A stretch of DNA of 14,327 bases, taken from Pelomicrobium sp036803785. GTDB lineage: Bacteria > Pseudomonadota > Gammaproteobacteria > Burkholderiales > UBA6910. The translations under genes were made by a program, and so were the position numbers. The notes beneath the pieces were generated by a model. That model did no database searches. It was given only the letters and a program-made list of their open reading frames with translations, and had not been told where the DNA came from. Location: positions 1 to 14,327 of the forward strand of contig NZ_DAIRTR010000079.1 in NCBI RefSeq assembly GCF_036803785.1, given 5' to 3'. Shown in pieces: positions 6,775 through 13,381 of the stretch (positions within the stretch are counted from its first letter, which is position 1; every line of letters begins with the position of its first letter).

Positions 6775-8316
6775 TCAGAAGGTGGCAGTCTTCTTGTACG
6801 CTTCGATGGCCGCGGCAAGCGCCTTTTCCGTGTCCCCATCCAGGTCCTTGGTCTCCTCGATCTTTGCCAGGATCTGGGGATGCTGGCTCTTCATGTAGGC
6901 GCGCAGGCCCGCTTCGAAGGCGAGACACTGCTTGACGTCGATGTCGTCCACGTAGCCGTTATTCACTGCGTACAGGGTCAGGGCCATCTCGGCCACCGAC
7001 AGGGGGGAGTACTGGGGCTGCTTCATCAGCTCCGTCACCCGGCGCCCCCGCTCAAGCTGCCGCCGAGTGGTCTCATCCAGGTCGGAAGCGAACTGAGCGA
7101 AAGCCGCCAGCTCCCGGTACTGGGCGAGCGCTAGACGCACGCCGCCGCCCAATTTCTTGATTACTTTGGTCTGGGCCGCGCCCCCCACTCGCGACACCGA
7201 GATGCCGGCGTTGATGGCGGGCCGGATACCGGCGTTGAACAGATCGGTCTCGAGGAAGATTTGCCCGTCGGTGATGGAGATCACGTTAGTCGGGATGAAC
7301 GCCGTCACGTCCCCCGCTTGGGTCTCGATGATAGGCAAAGCGGTCAAAGAGCCGGTCTTGCCCTTCACGGCACCCTTGGTGAACCGCTCCACATAGGCCT
7401 CGTTCACCCGGGCGCCGCGCTCGAGCAGCCGGGAGTGGAGGTAGAACACGTCTCCCGGGTACGCCTCCCGTCCGGGCGGGCGGCGCAGGAGCAGGGAAAT
7501 CTGCCGATAGGCCCAGGCGTGCTTAGTCAGGTCATCGTAGATGATGAGGGCATCCTGGCCGCGGTCGCGGAAGTACTCGCCCATGGTGCAGCCGGCGTAA
7601 GGGGCGATGTACTGCATGGCCGCCGATTCGGAAGCGGAAGCCGCCACCACGATGGTGTAGTCCATCGCCCCGTGCTCTTCGAGCTTGCGGATCACATTTT
7701 TGATGGTGGAGGCCTTCTGGCCGATGCCCACGTAGATGCAGAAGAGGTCTTTGCCTTTTTGGTTGATGATGGTGTCCACCGCCACTGCGGTCTTGCCAGT
7801 CTGACGGTCGCCGATGATGAGCTCCCGCTGGCCGCGTCCGATGGGCACCATGGCGTCGATGGCTTTGAGACCGGTCTGCACCGGCTGGGACACCGATTTG
7901 CGCCAGATCACTCCCGGGGCGATCTTCTCGATGGGGTCGGTGAGCTTAGCGTTGATGGGTCCCTTGCCGTCGATGGGCTGTCCGAGGGCATTGACCACGC
8001 GTCCGATCAGCTCGGGTCCGACCGGCACCTGGAGGATGCGGCCCGTGCATTTGACGGTGTCGCCCTCGGTGATGTGCTCGTAGTCGCCCAGCACTACCCC
8101 CCCCACCGAGTCCCGCTCCAGGTTGAGTGCTAGGCCGAAGGTGTTGCCGGGAAACTCCAGCATCTCTCCCTGCATCACGTCGGCGAGCCCGTGGATGCGC
8201 ACGATGCCGTCGGTCACCGACACCACCGTGCCTTCGGTGCGCGTCTCGGCCGTGACCGCCAGGTTCTGGATCTTGCTCTTGATCAGCTCGCTGATCTCGG
8301 AAGGATTAAGCTGCAT
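6775..8316 (-). CDS. atpA: F1Fo ATP synthase subunit alpha (AtpA)
   Basis: Alpha forms the non-catalytic nucleotide sites of the F1 hexamer and supplies the arginine finger to beta. The ATG gives 513 aa, the same as E. coli, beginning MQLNPSEISELIKSKI. A GTG two codons upstream is in frame but overlaps the Shine-Dalgarno sequence GAGGAG, which sits 5 bases before the ATG, so the ATG is the start. The P-loop GDRQTGKT is at 169-176 with Lys175, and Arg376 in SVSRVGGAAQTK matches the E. coli arginine finger exactly. The crown domain has EGTVVSVTDGIVRIHGL (29-45). The gene follows atpH by 59 bp, a gap that holds a stable hairpin (8337-8360). Confidence 0.98.
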   Translation of the reverse strand: MQLNPSEISELIKSKIQNLAVTAETRTEGTVVSVTDGIVRIHGLADVMQGEMLEFPGNTFGLALNLERDSVGGVVLGDYEHITEGDTVKCTGRILQVPVGPELIGRVVNALGQPIDGKGPINAKLTDPIEKIAPGVIWRKSVSQPVQTGLKAIDAMVPIGRGQRELIIGDRQTGKTAVAVDTIINQKGKDLFCIYVGIGQKASTIKNVIRKLEEHGAMDYTIVVAASASESAAMQYIAPYAGCTMGEYFRDRGQDALIIYDDLTKHAWAYRQISLLLRRPPGREAYPGDVFYLHSRLLERGARVNEAYVERFTKGAVKGKTGSLTALPIIETQAGDVTAFIPTNVISITDGQIFLETDLFNAGIRPAINAGISVSRVGGAAQTKVIKKLGGGVRLALAQYRELAAFAQFASDLDETTRRQLERGRRVTELMKQPQYSPLSVAEMALTLYAVNNGYVDDIDVKQCLAFEAGLRAYMKSQHPQILAKIEETKDLDGDTEKALAAAIEAYKKTATF

Positions 8317-8336
8317 GGTCACTCCTCGAAAATATC

Positions 8337-8360
8337 GCCGCCGCTGCAGGCAGCGCCGGC
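8337..8360 (-). promoter_or_regulatory. Intercistronic hairpin before atpA
   Basis: GCCGCCGCTG (8337-8346) and CAGCGCCGGC (8351-8360) form a 10-bp stem with one mismatch and a 4-base loop, 15 bases past the atpH stop and just before the atpA ribosome binding site. There is no T tract, so it is unlikely to be a terminator. It could separate translation of atpH from atpA or mark an mRNA processing or stability point. The structure is seen in the sequence; the role is inferred. Confidence 0.45.
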
Positions 8361-8375
8361 ATCAATTCCGCTGCT

Positions 8376-8912
8376 TCAAGCCGCCAGGGCTGCCGCCATG
8401 GCCTGCAGTTTGCCGCGCACCGACGCGTCCAGCACTTCGTCGCCCACGTGGATGCGCACTCCGCCGATCAGCTCCGGCTCGACCCTTACCCTAGCGCTCA
8501 CCTCGCGCCGGTACTTCGCCTTGAGCCATTGCACCAGCTCGGCTTTCTGGGCTTCGTCCAGCTCGTAGGCCGACTCGATTTCCACCTCCAGCACGCCTTC
8601 TTGCTGCCGCCGCAGCTCCTCGTAGAGCTCCCGGATCTGGGGCAGCAGCGCAAGGCGCCCATTGTCGATCAGCACCAGGATGAAGTTGCGGGCCTCGGCG
8701 GTGAGCCCTTCGCCGCAGATGCCGAGGAAGAGGTCAGCGAGCCGCTTGCGAGTCACGAGGGGGTTACCCAGCAGGACGCGCACATGAGGATGCTCGGCCA
8801 CGGCGCACGCCAGCGCCAGCATTTCGGACCAGCGGGCGAGCGCCTGCTGCTCGCTAGCCAGCTTGAATACGGCCTCGGCGTAGGGCCGCGCAATGGTGAT
8901 GGGCTCGGCCAT
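8376..8912 (-). CDS. atpH: F1Fo ATP synthase subunit delta (AtpH)
   Basis: Delta sits on top of F1 and joins it to the peripheral stalk made by the b subunits. The ATG gives 178 aa (E. coli 177), beginning MAEPITIARPYAEAVFKLA, the usual N-terminus. The 31 open codons upstream are just an overlap with atpF in another frame. The N-terminal helical domain (about 1-105) is followed by the C-terminal domain with VEIESAYELDEAQKAEL and the terminal signature ELIGGVRIHVGDEVLDASVRG. The start is 7 bp from the atpF stop, and an AAGGAG lies 13 bases upstream inside the end of atpF, so translation is probably coupled. Confidence 0.96.
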   Translation of the reverse strand: MAEPITIARPYAEAVFKLASEQQALARWSEMLALACAVAEHPHVRVLLGNPLVTRKRLADLFLGICGEGLTAEARNFILVLIDNGRLALLPQIRELYEELRRQQEGVLEVEIESAYELDEAQKAELVQWLKAKYRREVSARVRVEPELIGGVRIHVGDEVLDASVRGKLQAMAAALAA

Positions 8913-8919
8913 GGCGTGC

Positions 8920-9390
8920 CTACAGCTCCTTTTCGATCTGGGCCAGAATGTCCCGGTGGACCTTGGGGTCCACCTCCCGGCGCAGGATCTTTTCGGCACC
9001 CGCAACCGCCAGCGCCGCCACCTGCTGCCGCAGCGCCTCCTTGGCGCGAAACACCTCCTGCTCGATCTGGGCCTTGGCGCTGGCGATCAGCCGCTCGCCC
9101 TCTTGCTTGGCGGCAGCCTTGGCCTCTTCGATGATCTGGGCAGACTGACGCTCGGCGTTCGCCAGGATCTCGGCAGCCTGGTGCTTGGCCTCCCGCAGAA
9201 TCTCCGACGAGCGCCGGCCTGCCAGCTCGAGCTCGTGCTTGCCGCGCTCCGCCGCCGCGAGGCCATCGGCGATCCGCTTCTGGCGCTCTTCCATGGCCCG
9301 CATCAAATAGGGCCAGATCAGCTTCATCGTGAACACGACGAGCAGAATGAAGGTGATCATCTGCCCGATGATCGTGACGTTAATGTTCAC
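8920..9390 (-). CDS. atpF: F1Fo ATP synthase subunit b (AtpF)
   Basis: Subunit b is the membrane-anchored dimer that forms the peripheral stalk holding alpha3beta3 still against the rotor. The 156 residues equal E. coli b in length. The start codon is GTG, preceded by AGAGGAG at 7 bases. The N-terminus MNINVTIIGQMITFILLVVF provides the single membrane span (about 7-27), followed by KLIWPYLMRAMEERQ. The remainder is a long charged Ala/Glu/Lys/Arg-rich helix without prolines in its core, as expected for a right-handed coiled coil. It lies 36 bp after atpE and 7 bp before atpH. Only one b-type gene is present, so the stalk should be a homodimer. Confidence 0.97.
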   Translation of the reverse strand: MNINVTIIGQMITFILLVVFTMKLIWPYLMRAMEERQKRIADGLAAAERGKHELELAGRRSSEILREAKHQAAEILANAERQSAQIIEEAKAAAKQEGERLIASAKAQIEQEVFRAKEALRQQVAALAVAGAEKILRREVDPKVHRDILAQIEKEL

Positions 9391-9426
9391 TGGAGCGCTC
9401 CTCTCAAGTCCCCGGCACCCGGCGCA

Positions 9427-9720
9427 TTAGCCGCCGGCCGCTTTCTGTACCACCGCGAGGAAGCCAAACGGGTCGGCGAACAGTACGTACAGACCCATCG
9501 CCGCGCTGATCATGGGCACGGCGTCCACCAGGCCCGCCACCAGGAAGAAGCGGCCCGTGAGCATGGGCATCAGCTCCGGCTGGCGGGCGAGCCCCTCCAG
9601 GAAGCGGCCTCCCAACAGGCCCACGCCGACGGCGGCGCCGAGCGCCCCCAGCCCCAGCATGAGGGCTACACCGATCATCGCGAGGCCGTGCACGTTGCCA
9701 AGAATAGCGATTGTTTCCAT
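9427..9720 (-). CDS. atpE: F1Fo ATP synthase subunit c (AtpE)
   Basis: Subunit c forms the rotor ring that carries protons across the membrane. The protein is a two-helix hairpin. Helix 1 (about 11-37) is rich in Gly and Ala with GALGAAVGVGLLGG, the polar loop is ARQPEL (45-50), and helix 2 (about 56-83) carries Asp66 in GLVDAVPMI, equivalent to the proton-binding Asp61 of E. coli. The aspartate, without the glutamate typical of sodium-binding rings, points to proton coupling. At 97 aa it is longer than E. coli c (79), with about five extra residues at the start and a C-terminal tail FGFLAVVQKAAGG. A GGGAG ribosome binding site stands 5-6 bases before the ATG, fitting the need for many c copies. 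Gaps of 36 bp separate it from both neighbours. Confidence 0.97.
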   Translation of the reverse strand: METIAILGNVHGLAMIGVALMLGLGALGAAVGVGLLGGRFLEGLARQPELMPMLTGRFFLVAGLVDAVPMISAAMGLYVLFADPFGFLAVVQKAAGG

Positions 9721-9756
9721 TTTTTCTCCCGAAGTTGATGGTCAAAGAAAGCGAAA

Positions 9757-10512
9757 TCAGTGGGTCTCGTGGGCCATGCTGAGGTAGACGATGGTGAGCA
9801 TCATGAAGATGTAGGCCTGCAGCGTAATGATCAGGATGTGGAACACGGCCCACGGCCAGGACAGCAGCGGCTGGATATAAAAAGGCAGCAGGGCGATCAA
9901 AATGAATACCATCTCGCCCGCGTACATGTTGCCGAAAAGCCGCAGCGCCAGGGACAGGGGCTTTGACAGGTCCTCGATGATGCGAAACAGGATGTTCACC
10001 GGCGCGAGCCACTTGCCGAAGGGGGCGTGGGTGACCTCGTGCAGGAAACCTCCGAGCCCCTTGATCTTGAAGTTGTAGTAGATCATGAGCAGGAAGACCG
10101 AGATCGACATGGCGAACGTCATGTTAGGGTCGGTGGTCGGCACTAGTTTCATGTGCACACCGAAGACCGCCAGGATGTCGATCGGCAGCAGATCCATGGC
10201 GTTACAGATGAACACCCACACGAAGATGGTAAGAGCGAGCGGAGCGATGAGCTCGCTCTTGCCATGGAACATCACTTTCACTTGGCTGTCGACGAACTCC
10301 ACCAGCCATTCGACGAAGTTTTGCCATTTGCCGGGAACGTCGGAGGTGGCGTTTTTGGCCGCTTTGTAGAACAGGCCGAAAACGATGGCGCCCAAAAGGG
10401 CAGAAAAGAACAGGGTGTCGATGTGCAGAGTCCAGAAGCCACTGCCGATCTTGGCATTGGTCAGATGGCCGATGATGTATTCGGAGGCGGACTGAGGCGC
10501 TTGTGTGCTCAT
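9757..10512 (-). CDS. atpB: F1Fo ATP synthase subunit a (AtpB)
   Basis: Subunit a is the membrane stator that forms the two proton half-channels beside the c ring. The 251 residues contain several hydrophobic spans (roughly 28-50, 88-108, 131-148, 185-211 and 220-246). The conserved arginine is Arg191 in SLALRLFGNMYAGEM, equivalent to E. coli Arg210, and LQAYIFMMLTIVYL near the end includes the conserved Gln of the last helix. NAMDLLPID (104-112) is the usual family motif. The ATG overlaps the atpI stop as ATGA. No good Shine-Dalgarno sequence is seen, so translation most likely depends on ribosomes finishing atpI. Confidence 0.97.
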   Translation of the reverse strand: MSTQAPQSASEYIIGHLTNAKIGSGFWTLHIDTLFFSALLGAIVFGLFYKAAKNATSDVPGKWQNFVEWLVEFVDSQVKVMFHGKSELIAPLALTIFVWVFICNAMDLLPIDILAVFGVHMKLVPTTDPNMTFAMSISVFLLMIYYNFKIKGLGGFLHEVTHAPFGKWLAPVNILFRIIEDLSKPLSLALRLFGNMYAGEMVFILIALLPFYIQPLLSWPWAVFHILIITLQAYIFMMLTIVYLSMAHETH

Positions 10513-10880
10513 CGTTGTTTGATGACCGGAACGTCAAACCATAAAACCAGCCAATAGACTCCCAGGGTCCCGAGGTAGGTCAGAAACAGGGGCCAGAACC
10601 TGAGCTCTGCGAAAGCGATGAAAGTCGCCGCAAAGAGCGCCAGGGTGACGACGATCTTCAAGAATTCCGCCACGTACCCGGCCCGCCACTGCTTTTCGAG
10701 CGTCCCCCCGGCAGCGGCCCGAACCGTCAACGCGTAAACGAGGCTCGGGACGAAGCCGATGGCCCCGCCGGCGCTGGCCGAAGCTACCGCCAATTTCCCT
10801 CCCCAGACGGCCGCGAGCAGCGCGCCGAGCACGGTGACCGCGATCTGGGCATAGATGACGCGTGCGATCGTCCGATTCAC
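10509..10880 (-). CDS. atpI: ATP synthase assembly protein AtpI
   Basis: AtpI is a small membrane protein encoded first in most atp operons and thought to help assemble the c ring. The sequence is weakly conserved. The call rests on four predicted membrane spans (about 9-26, 30-51, 70-92 and 95-115), on the motif GGAIGFVPSLVYA typical of the family, and on position. Two GTG starts are possible: 10913 (134 aa) and 10880 (123 aa, beginning with Val-Asn-Arg codons). I prefer 10880 because the promoter at 10928-10957 would start RNA near 10921, leaving only about 8 bases before the upstream GTG. Neither has a clear ribosome binding site, so the start remains open. The stop overlaps the atpB start by 4 bases. 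Confidence 0.85.
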   Translation of the reverse strand: MNRTIARVIYAQIAVTVLGALLAAVWGGKLAVASASAGGAIGFVPSLVYALTVRAAAGGTLEKQWRAGYVAEFLKIVVTLALFAATFIAFAELRFWPLFLTYLGTLGVYWLVLWFDVPVIKQR

Positions 10881-10927
10881 GGCCCCAGGGGCATCCGCCG
10901 GCGGGCAGCCCACGCAAAAGACTAAAA

Positions 10928-10957
10928 ATTTTACTGGGCGTCCTCAAAGCCCGTCAA
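10928..10957 (-). promoter_or_regulatory. Sigma70-type promoter of the atp operon
   Basis: On the minus strand TTGACG (10952-10957) is followed after 18 bp by TAAAAT (10928-10933). Each hexamer matches the sigma70 consensus at five of six positions. The expected transcript start is near 10921, about 40 bases before the preferred atpI start. It lies in the 165-bp gap between parB and atpI, the right place to drive the whole atp operon. Read-through from parB is also possible because no strong terminator is seen between them. Confidence 0.65.
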
Positions 10958-10989
10958 CGGCGATCGCACGCAATGAACGGGGAGAGAGA

Positions 10990-11030
10990 AGAAAAATATT
11001 TTATTATCAATTACTTATAATTTACCTTGT
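10990..11030. other. AT-rich patch between parB and atpI
   Basis: About 85% A+T over 41 bp in a chromosome region of about 65% G+C, lying between the parB stop and the atp promoter. It contains AAATATTT and several TTAT steps but no DnaA box, no parS and no strong hairpin. It is too far from the -35 box (over 30 bp upstream of it) to be a standard UP element. It may be an upstream regulatory or curved stretch, or simply relaxed intergenic DNA. Confidence 0.4.
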
Positions 11031-11045
11031 TCATGCTGCGCTGCA

Positions 11046-11903
11046 TTAATGACGGGAGGCGACGCCCAGCCTGCTCAAGAGGTGTTCCAGCTGCTCCAGG
11101 GTGACGTAGTGCAGGATGAGCCGCCCCCGGCCCCGGGCTCCCGGCTTGATCTCCACCCTGGTCCCGAGCGCCGCAGCCACTTCCTCCTCCAGCCGGCGCA
11201 CGTCTCGATCGACCCGCCGGGCCTTGGGAGCTTCGGCCGTGGCGCCGCCTCTCTGGACCAGGCGCTCCGTCTCCCGTACCGAGAGCTGCTTCGCCACCAC
11301 GAGCCGAGCGGTTTGCACCTGTTGCGCCGCTGGAAGGGCAAGCAACGCCCGGGCGTGGCCCATGTCCAGCGTGCCCTCCAGAAGCAGCTCCTGAACTGGC
11401 TGGGCCAGGTGGAGAAGCCGTAGCAGGTTGGTGACCGCACTGCGGGAGTAGCCCAGGGCCTCGGCCGCCTGCTGGTGGGTCATGCCGAACTCCTCGGTCA
11501 AGCGCTGAATCCCCCGGGCCTGCTCCAAGGGGTTCAGGTCCTCCCGCTGGATATTCTCGATCAGCGCCATGGCGAGGGCCGCCTCGTCCGGGACCTCCCG
11601 CACCACCACCGGGATCTCCCTGAGGCCCGCCAACTGAGCGGCGCGCCAACGGCGCTCGCCGGCGATGATCTCGTAGCGCCCGTCCCCCTGGGGTCTCGCC
11701 AGGATGGGCTGCATGATCCCTTGCGCCTTGATGGAGTCCGCCAGGGCTTGGAGGGACGCCTCGTCCATTCGAACTCGGGGCTGGTAGCGCCCGGGGCACA
11801 GCGCTGTGACCTCGAGCGTCCGCACCTCCTCCGATCGGGAGGCTTGGCCAGTGGCGTCCAGGAGGGCGTCCAGTCCCCGCCCCAGTCCTTTCACTTTTGC
11901 CAT
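11046..11903 (-). CDS. parB: Chromosome-partitioning protein ParB (Spo0J family)
   Basis: ParB loads on parS sites near the origin as a CTP-dependent sliding clamp and, with ParA, segregates replicated origins. The chosen ATG gives 285 aa; it has an AAGGG site 8 bases upstream and starts with the family N-terminus MAKVKGLGRGLDALL, which contacts ParA. The 43 open codons upstream overlap parA and are not homologous. The CTP-binding domain has QPRVRMDEASLQALADSI (about 41-58) and the arginine patch GERRWRA (82-88), then ENIQREDLNPLE (116-127). A helix-turn-helix follows (about 141-165, MTHQQAAEALGYSRSAVTNLLRL split across both helices), and the last about 60 residues make the dimerisation domain. 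It follows parA by 16 bp. Confidence 0.97.
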   Translation of the reverse strand: MAKVKGLGRGLDALLDATGQASRSEEVRTLEVTALCPGRYQPRVRMDEASLQALADSIKAQGIMQPILARPQGDGRYEIIAGERRWRAAQLAGLREIPVVVREVPDEAALAMALIENIQREDLNPLEQARGIQRLTEEFGMTHQQAAEALGYSRSAVTNLLRLLHLAQPVQELLLEGTLDMGHARALLALPAAQQVQTARLVVAKQLSVRETERLVQRGGATAEAPKARRVDRDVRRLEEEVAAALGTRVEIKPGARGRGRLILHYVTLEQLEHLLSRLGVASRH

Positions 11904-11919
11904 GATGGATGCCCTTTCT

Positions 11920-12705
11920 TTAGGTTTGGCCCGCCTCCGGCACCGGGTGCCGGTTGAGCAGTTCCCCGGCCAAGGCCAGGTACGCCTGACATCCTTTGGA
12001 GGTCCGGTCGTGCTGCAACACGGGGACGCCAAAGCTGGGGGCTTCCGCCAGCCGCACGTTGCGCGGGATCACGGTACGGTAGACCTTGTCGCCGAAATGC
12101 TGCACCAGCTGGGCGGACACTTGCAGGGAAAGGGTGTTGCGCGGGTCGAACATGGTGCGCAGCAGCCCCTCGATCTCCAGGCGCGGATTGAGATGGGCCC
12201 GCACCCGACGGATGGTCTGCACCAGGTCGGACAACCCCTCCAGGGCATAGTATTCGCACTGCATCGGAATCATCACCGAGTGGGCGGCGGTCAGCCCATT
12301 GACTGTGAGCAAGTTCAGCGCCGGCGGGCAATCGAGGAAAATGAAGTCGTAGGCCTCTTCCACTTCCGCCAGCGCCCGCTTGAGGCACGACTCCCGGTCG
12401 GGCAATTCCACCAGCTCCACTTCCGCTCCCGCCAACTCCCGGTTGGCAGGAAGCAGATGGTAGCCGCAGGGCTGTCCGGTGATCAGGATGTCCTTGATTC
12501 TCGCTTGGCCCAGCAGCACGTGATAGACGGTGCGGGAAAGCTTGCGCTTGTCCACGCCGCTGCCCATGGTGGCGTTGCCCTGAGGATCCAGATCCACCAG
12601 CAACACCCGGCGGGAAGCCGCCGCCAGGCTGGCCGCCAGGTTCACGCTGGTGGTGGTCTTGCCGACGCCCCCTTTCTGATTCGCGACCGCCAGAATCCGT
12701 GCCAT
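11920..12705 (-). CDS. parA: Chromosome-partitioning ATPase ParA (Soj family)
   Basis: ParA is a DNA-binding ATPase that forms a gradient over the nucleoid, along which ParB-parS complexes move. The protein has 261 aa, the usual size of chromosomal ParA/Soj without the extra N-terminal helix-turn-helix of plasmid type Ia ParA. The deviant Walker A loop QKGGVGKTT is at 10-18 with the signature lysine Lys11. Walker A' is LLVDLDPQGNAT (about 35-46) and Walker B is FIFLDCPPALN. The ATG at 12705 is chosen because the family N-terminus MARILAVANQKGG begins there with an AAGGA 9 bases upstream; the longer open frame upstream is an overlap with rsmG. It lies 26 bp after rsmG and 16 bp before parB. 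Confidence 0.97.
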   Translation of the reverse strand: MARILAVANQKGGVGKTTTSVNLAASLAAASRRVLLVDLDPQGNATMGSGVDKRKLSRTVYHVLLGQARIKDILITGQPCGYHLLPANRELAGAEVELVELPDRESCLKRALAEVEEAYDFIFLDCPPALNLLTVNGLTAAHSVMIPMQCEYYALEGLSDLVQTIRRVRAHLNPRLEIEGLLRTMFDPRNTLSLQVSAQLVQHFGDKVYRTVIPRNVRLAEAPSFGVPVLQHDRTSKGCQAYLALAGELLNRHPVPEAGQT

Positions 12706-12731
12706 GGTCCCGCTTCCTTCCTGCCAAAACG

Positions 12732-13346
12732 TCAGGCCTCGGGCGATTCTGCGCCGGGCGGCGCTTCCTTGCGCAGAAGCACCACGTGTCGGGCTGCCTC
12801 CAGGCCCGGGACTTGGAGGGACACCACCTGCTCCACCCGGTAGAGGGAAGGGATTGCCTCCAGCTCCTCCCTCGGGTACTCCCCTTTCATCGCCAATATT
12901 TGCCCCCCTGGGCGAACCAGATGGCCCGCCAGCCGCAGCAGCTGCGGCAGTGCCGAGAAAGCCCGGGAGACGATCCCATCGAAGGCAGTGGGCGGCGTCC
13001 AGCCTTCTACCCGCTGCCGCGCCACGGTCACGTTGGCGAGCCCGAGCTCCGCTTTTGCTTGGACGAGAAACGCCGCTTTTTTCTGGCGGCTCTCGATCAA
13101 GGTGACTTCCAGCGCCGGCCGGGCGATGGCCAGGGGTATTCCCGGCAACCCCGCCCCGCTGCCCACATCTGCGATTCGTGGCCCCTCGATCAAAGGCAAA
13201 ATCGCAAGCGCATCCAATAGATGGTGCGTGACCATGCGGTCGAGCGCGCAAATCGCCGTGAGGCTATAAACCCGATTCCACTTCGCCAGCAAGGCGATAT
13301 AGTCGAGAAGGCGCTGGATCCCCTCGGGCGCCAGCCCCAGGCCCAA
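12732..13346 (-). CDS. rsmG: 16S rRNA (guanine-N7)-methyltransferase RsmG (GidB)
   Basis: RsmG methylates G527 of 16S rRNA with S-adenosylmethionine; loss of it gives low-level streptomycin resistance in several bacteria. The 204 residues fit the family (E. coli 207). The Rossmann SAM-binding motif IADVGSGAGLPGIPLA is at 58-73, preceded by AKWNRVYSLTA (21-31) typical of RsmG. There is no ATG at the expected place: the frame from TTG 13346 is used here, with an AAGGG 9 bases upstream. Family-like sequence (ARRLEEGLARLGL) continues upstream of it, where the only candidate is CTG at 13367, so the true protein may be 7 residues longer. It begins 35 bp after mnmG and ends 26 bp before parA. Confidence 0.94.
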   Translation of the reverse strand: MGLGLAPEGIQRLLDYIALLAKWNRVYSLTAICALDRMVTHHLLDALAILPLIEGPRIADVGSGAGLPGIPLAIARPALEVTLIESRQKKAAFLVQAKAELGLANVTVARQRVEGWTPPTAFDGIVSRAFSALPQLLRLAGHLVRPGGQILAMKGEYPREELEAIPSLYRVEQVVSLQVPGLEAARHVVLLRKEAPPGAESPEA

Positions 13347-13381
13347 CCGGGCGAGCCCTTCTTCCAGGCGCCGGGCTTCCC

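Noticed and set aside
10914..11045. Replication origin next to parB
   Set aside because: There is an AT-rich patch but no TTATCCACA-type DnaA box on either strand and no dnaA or dnaN in the window.
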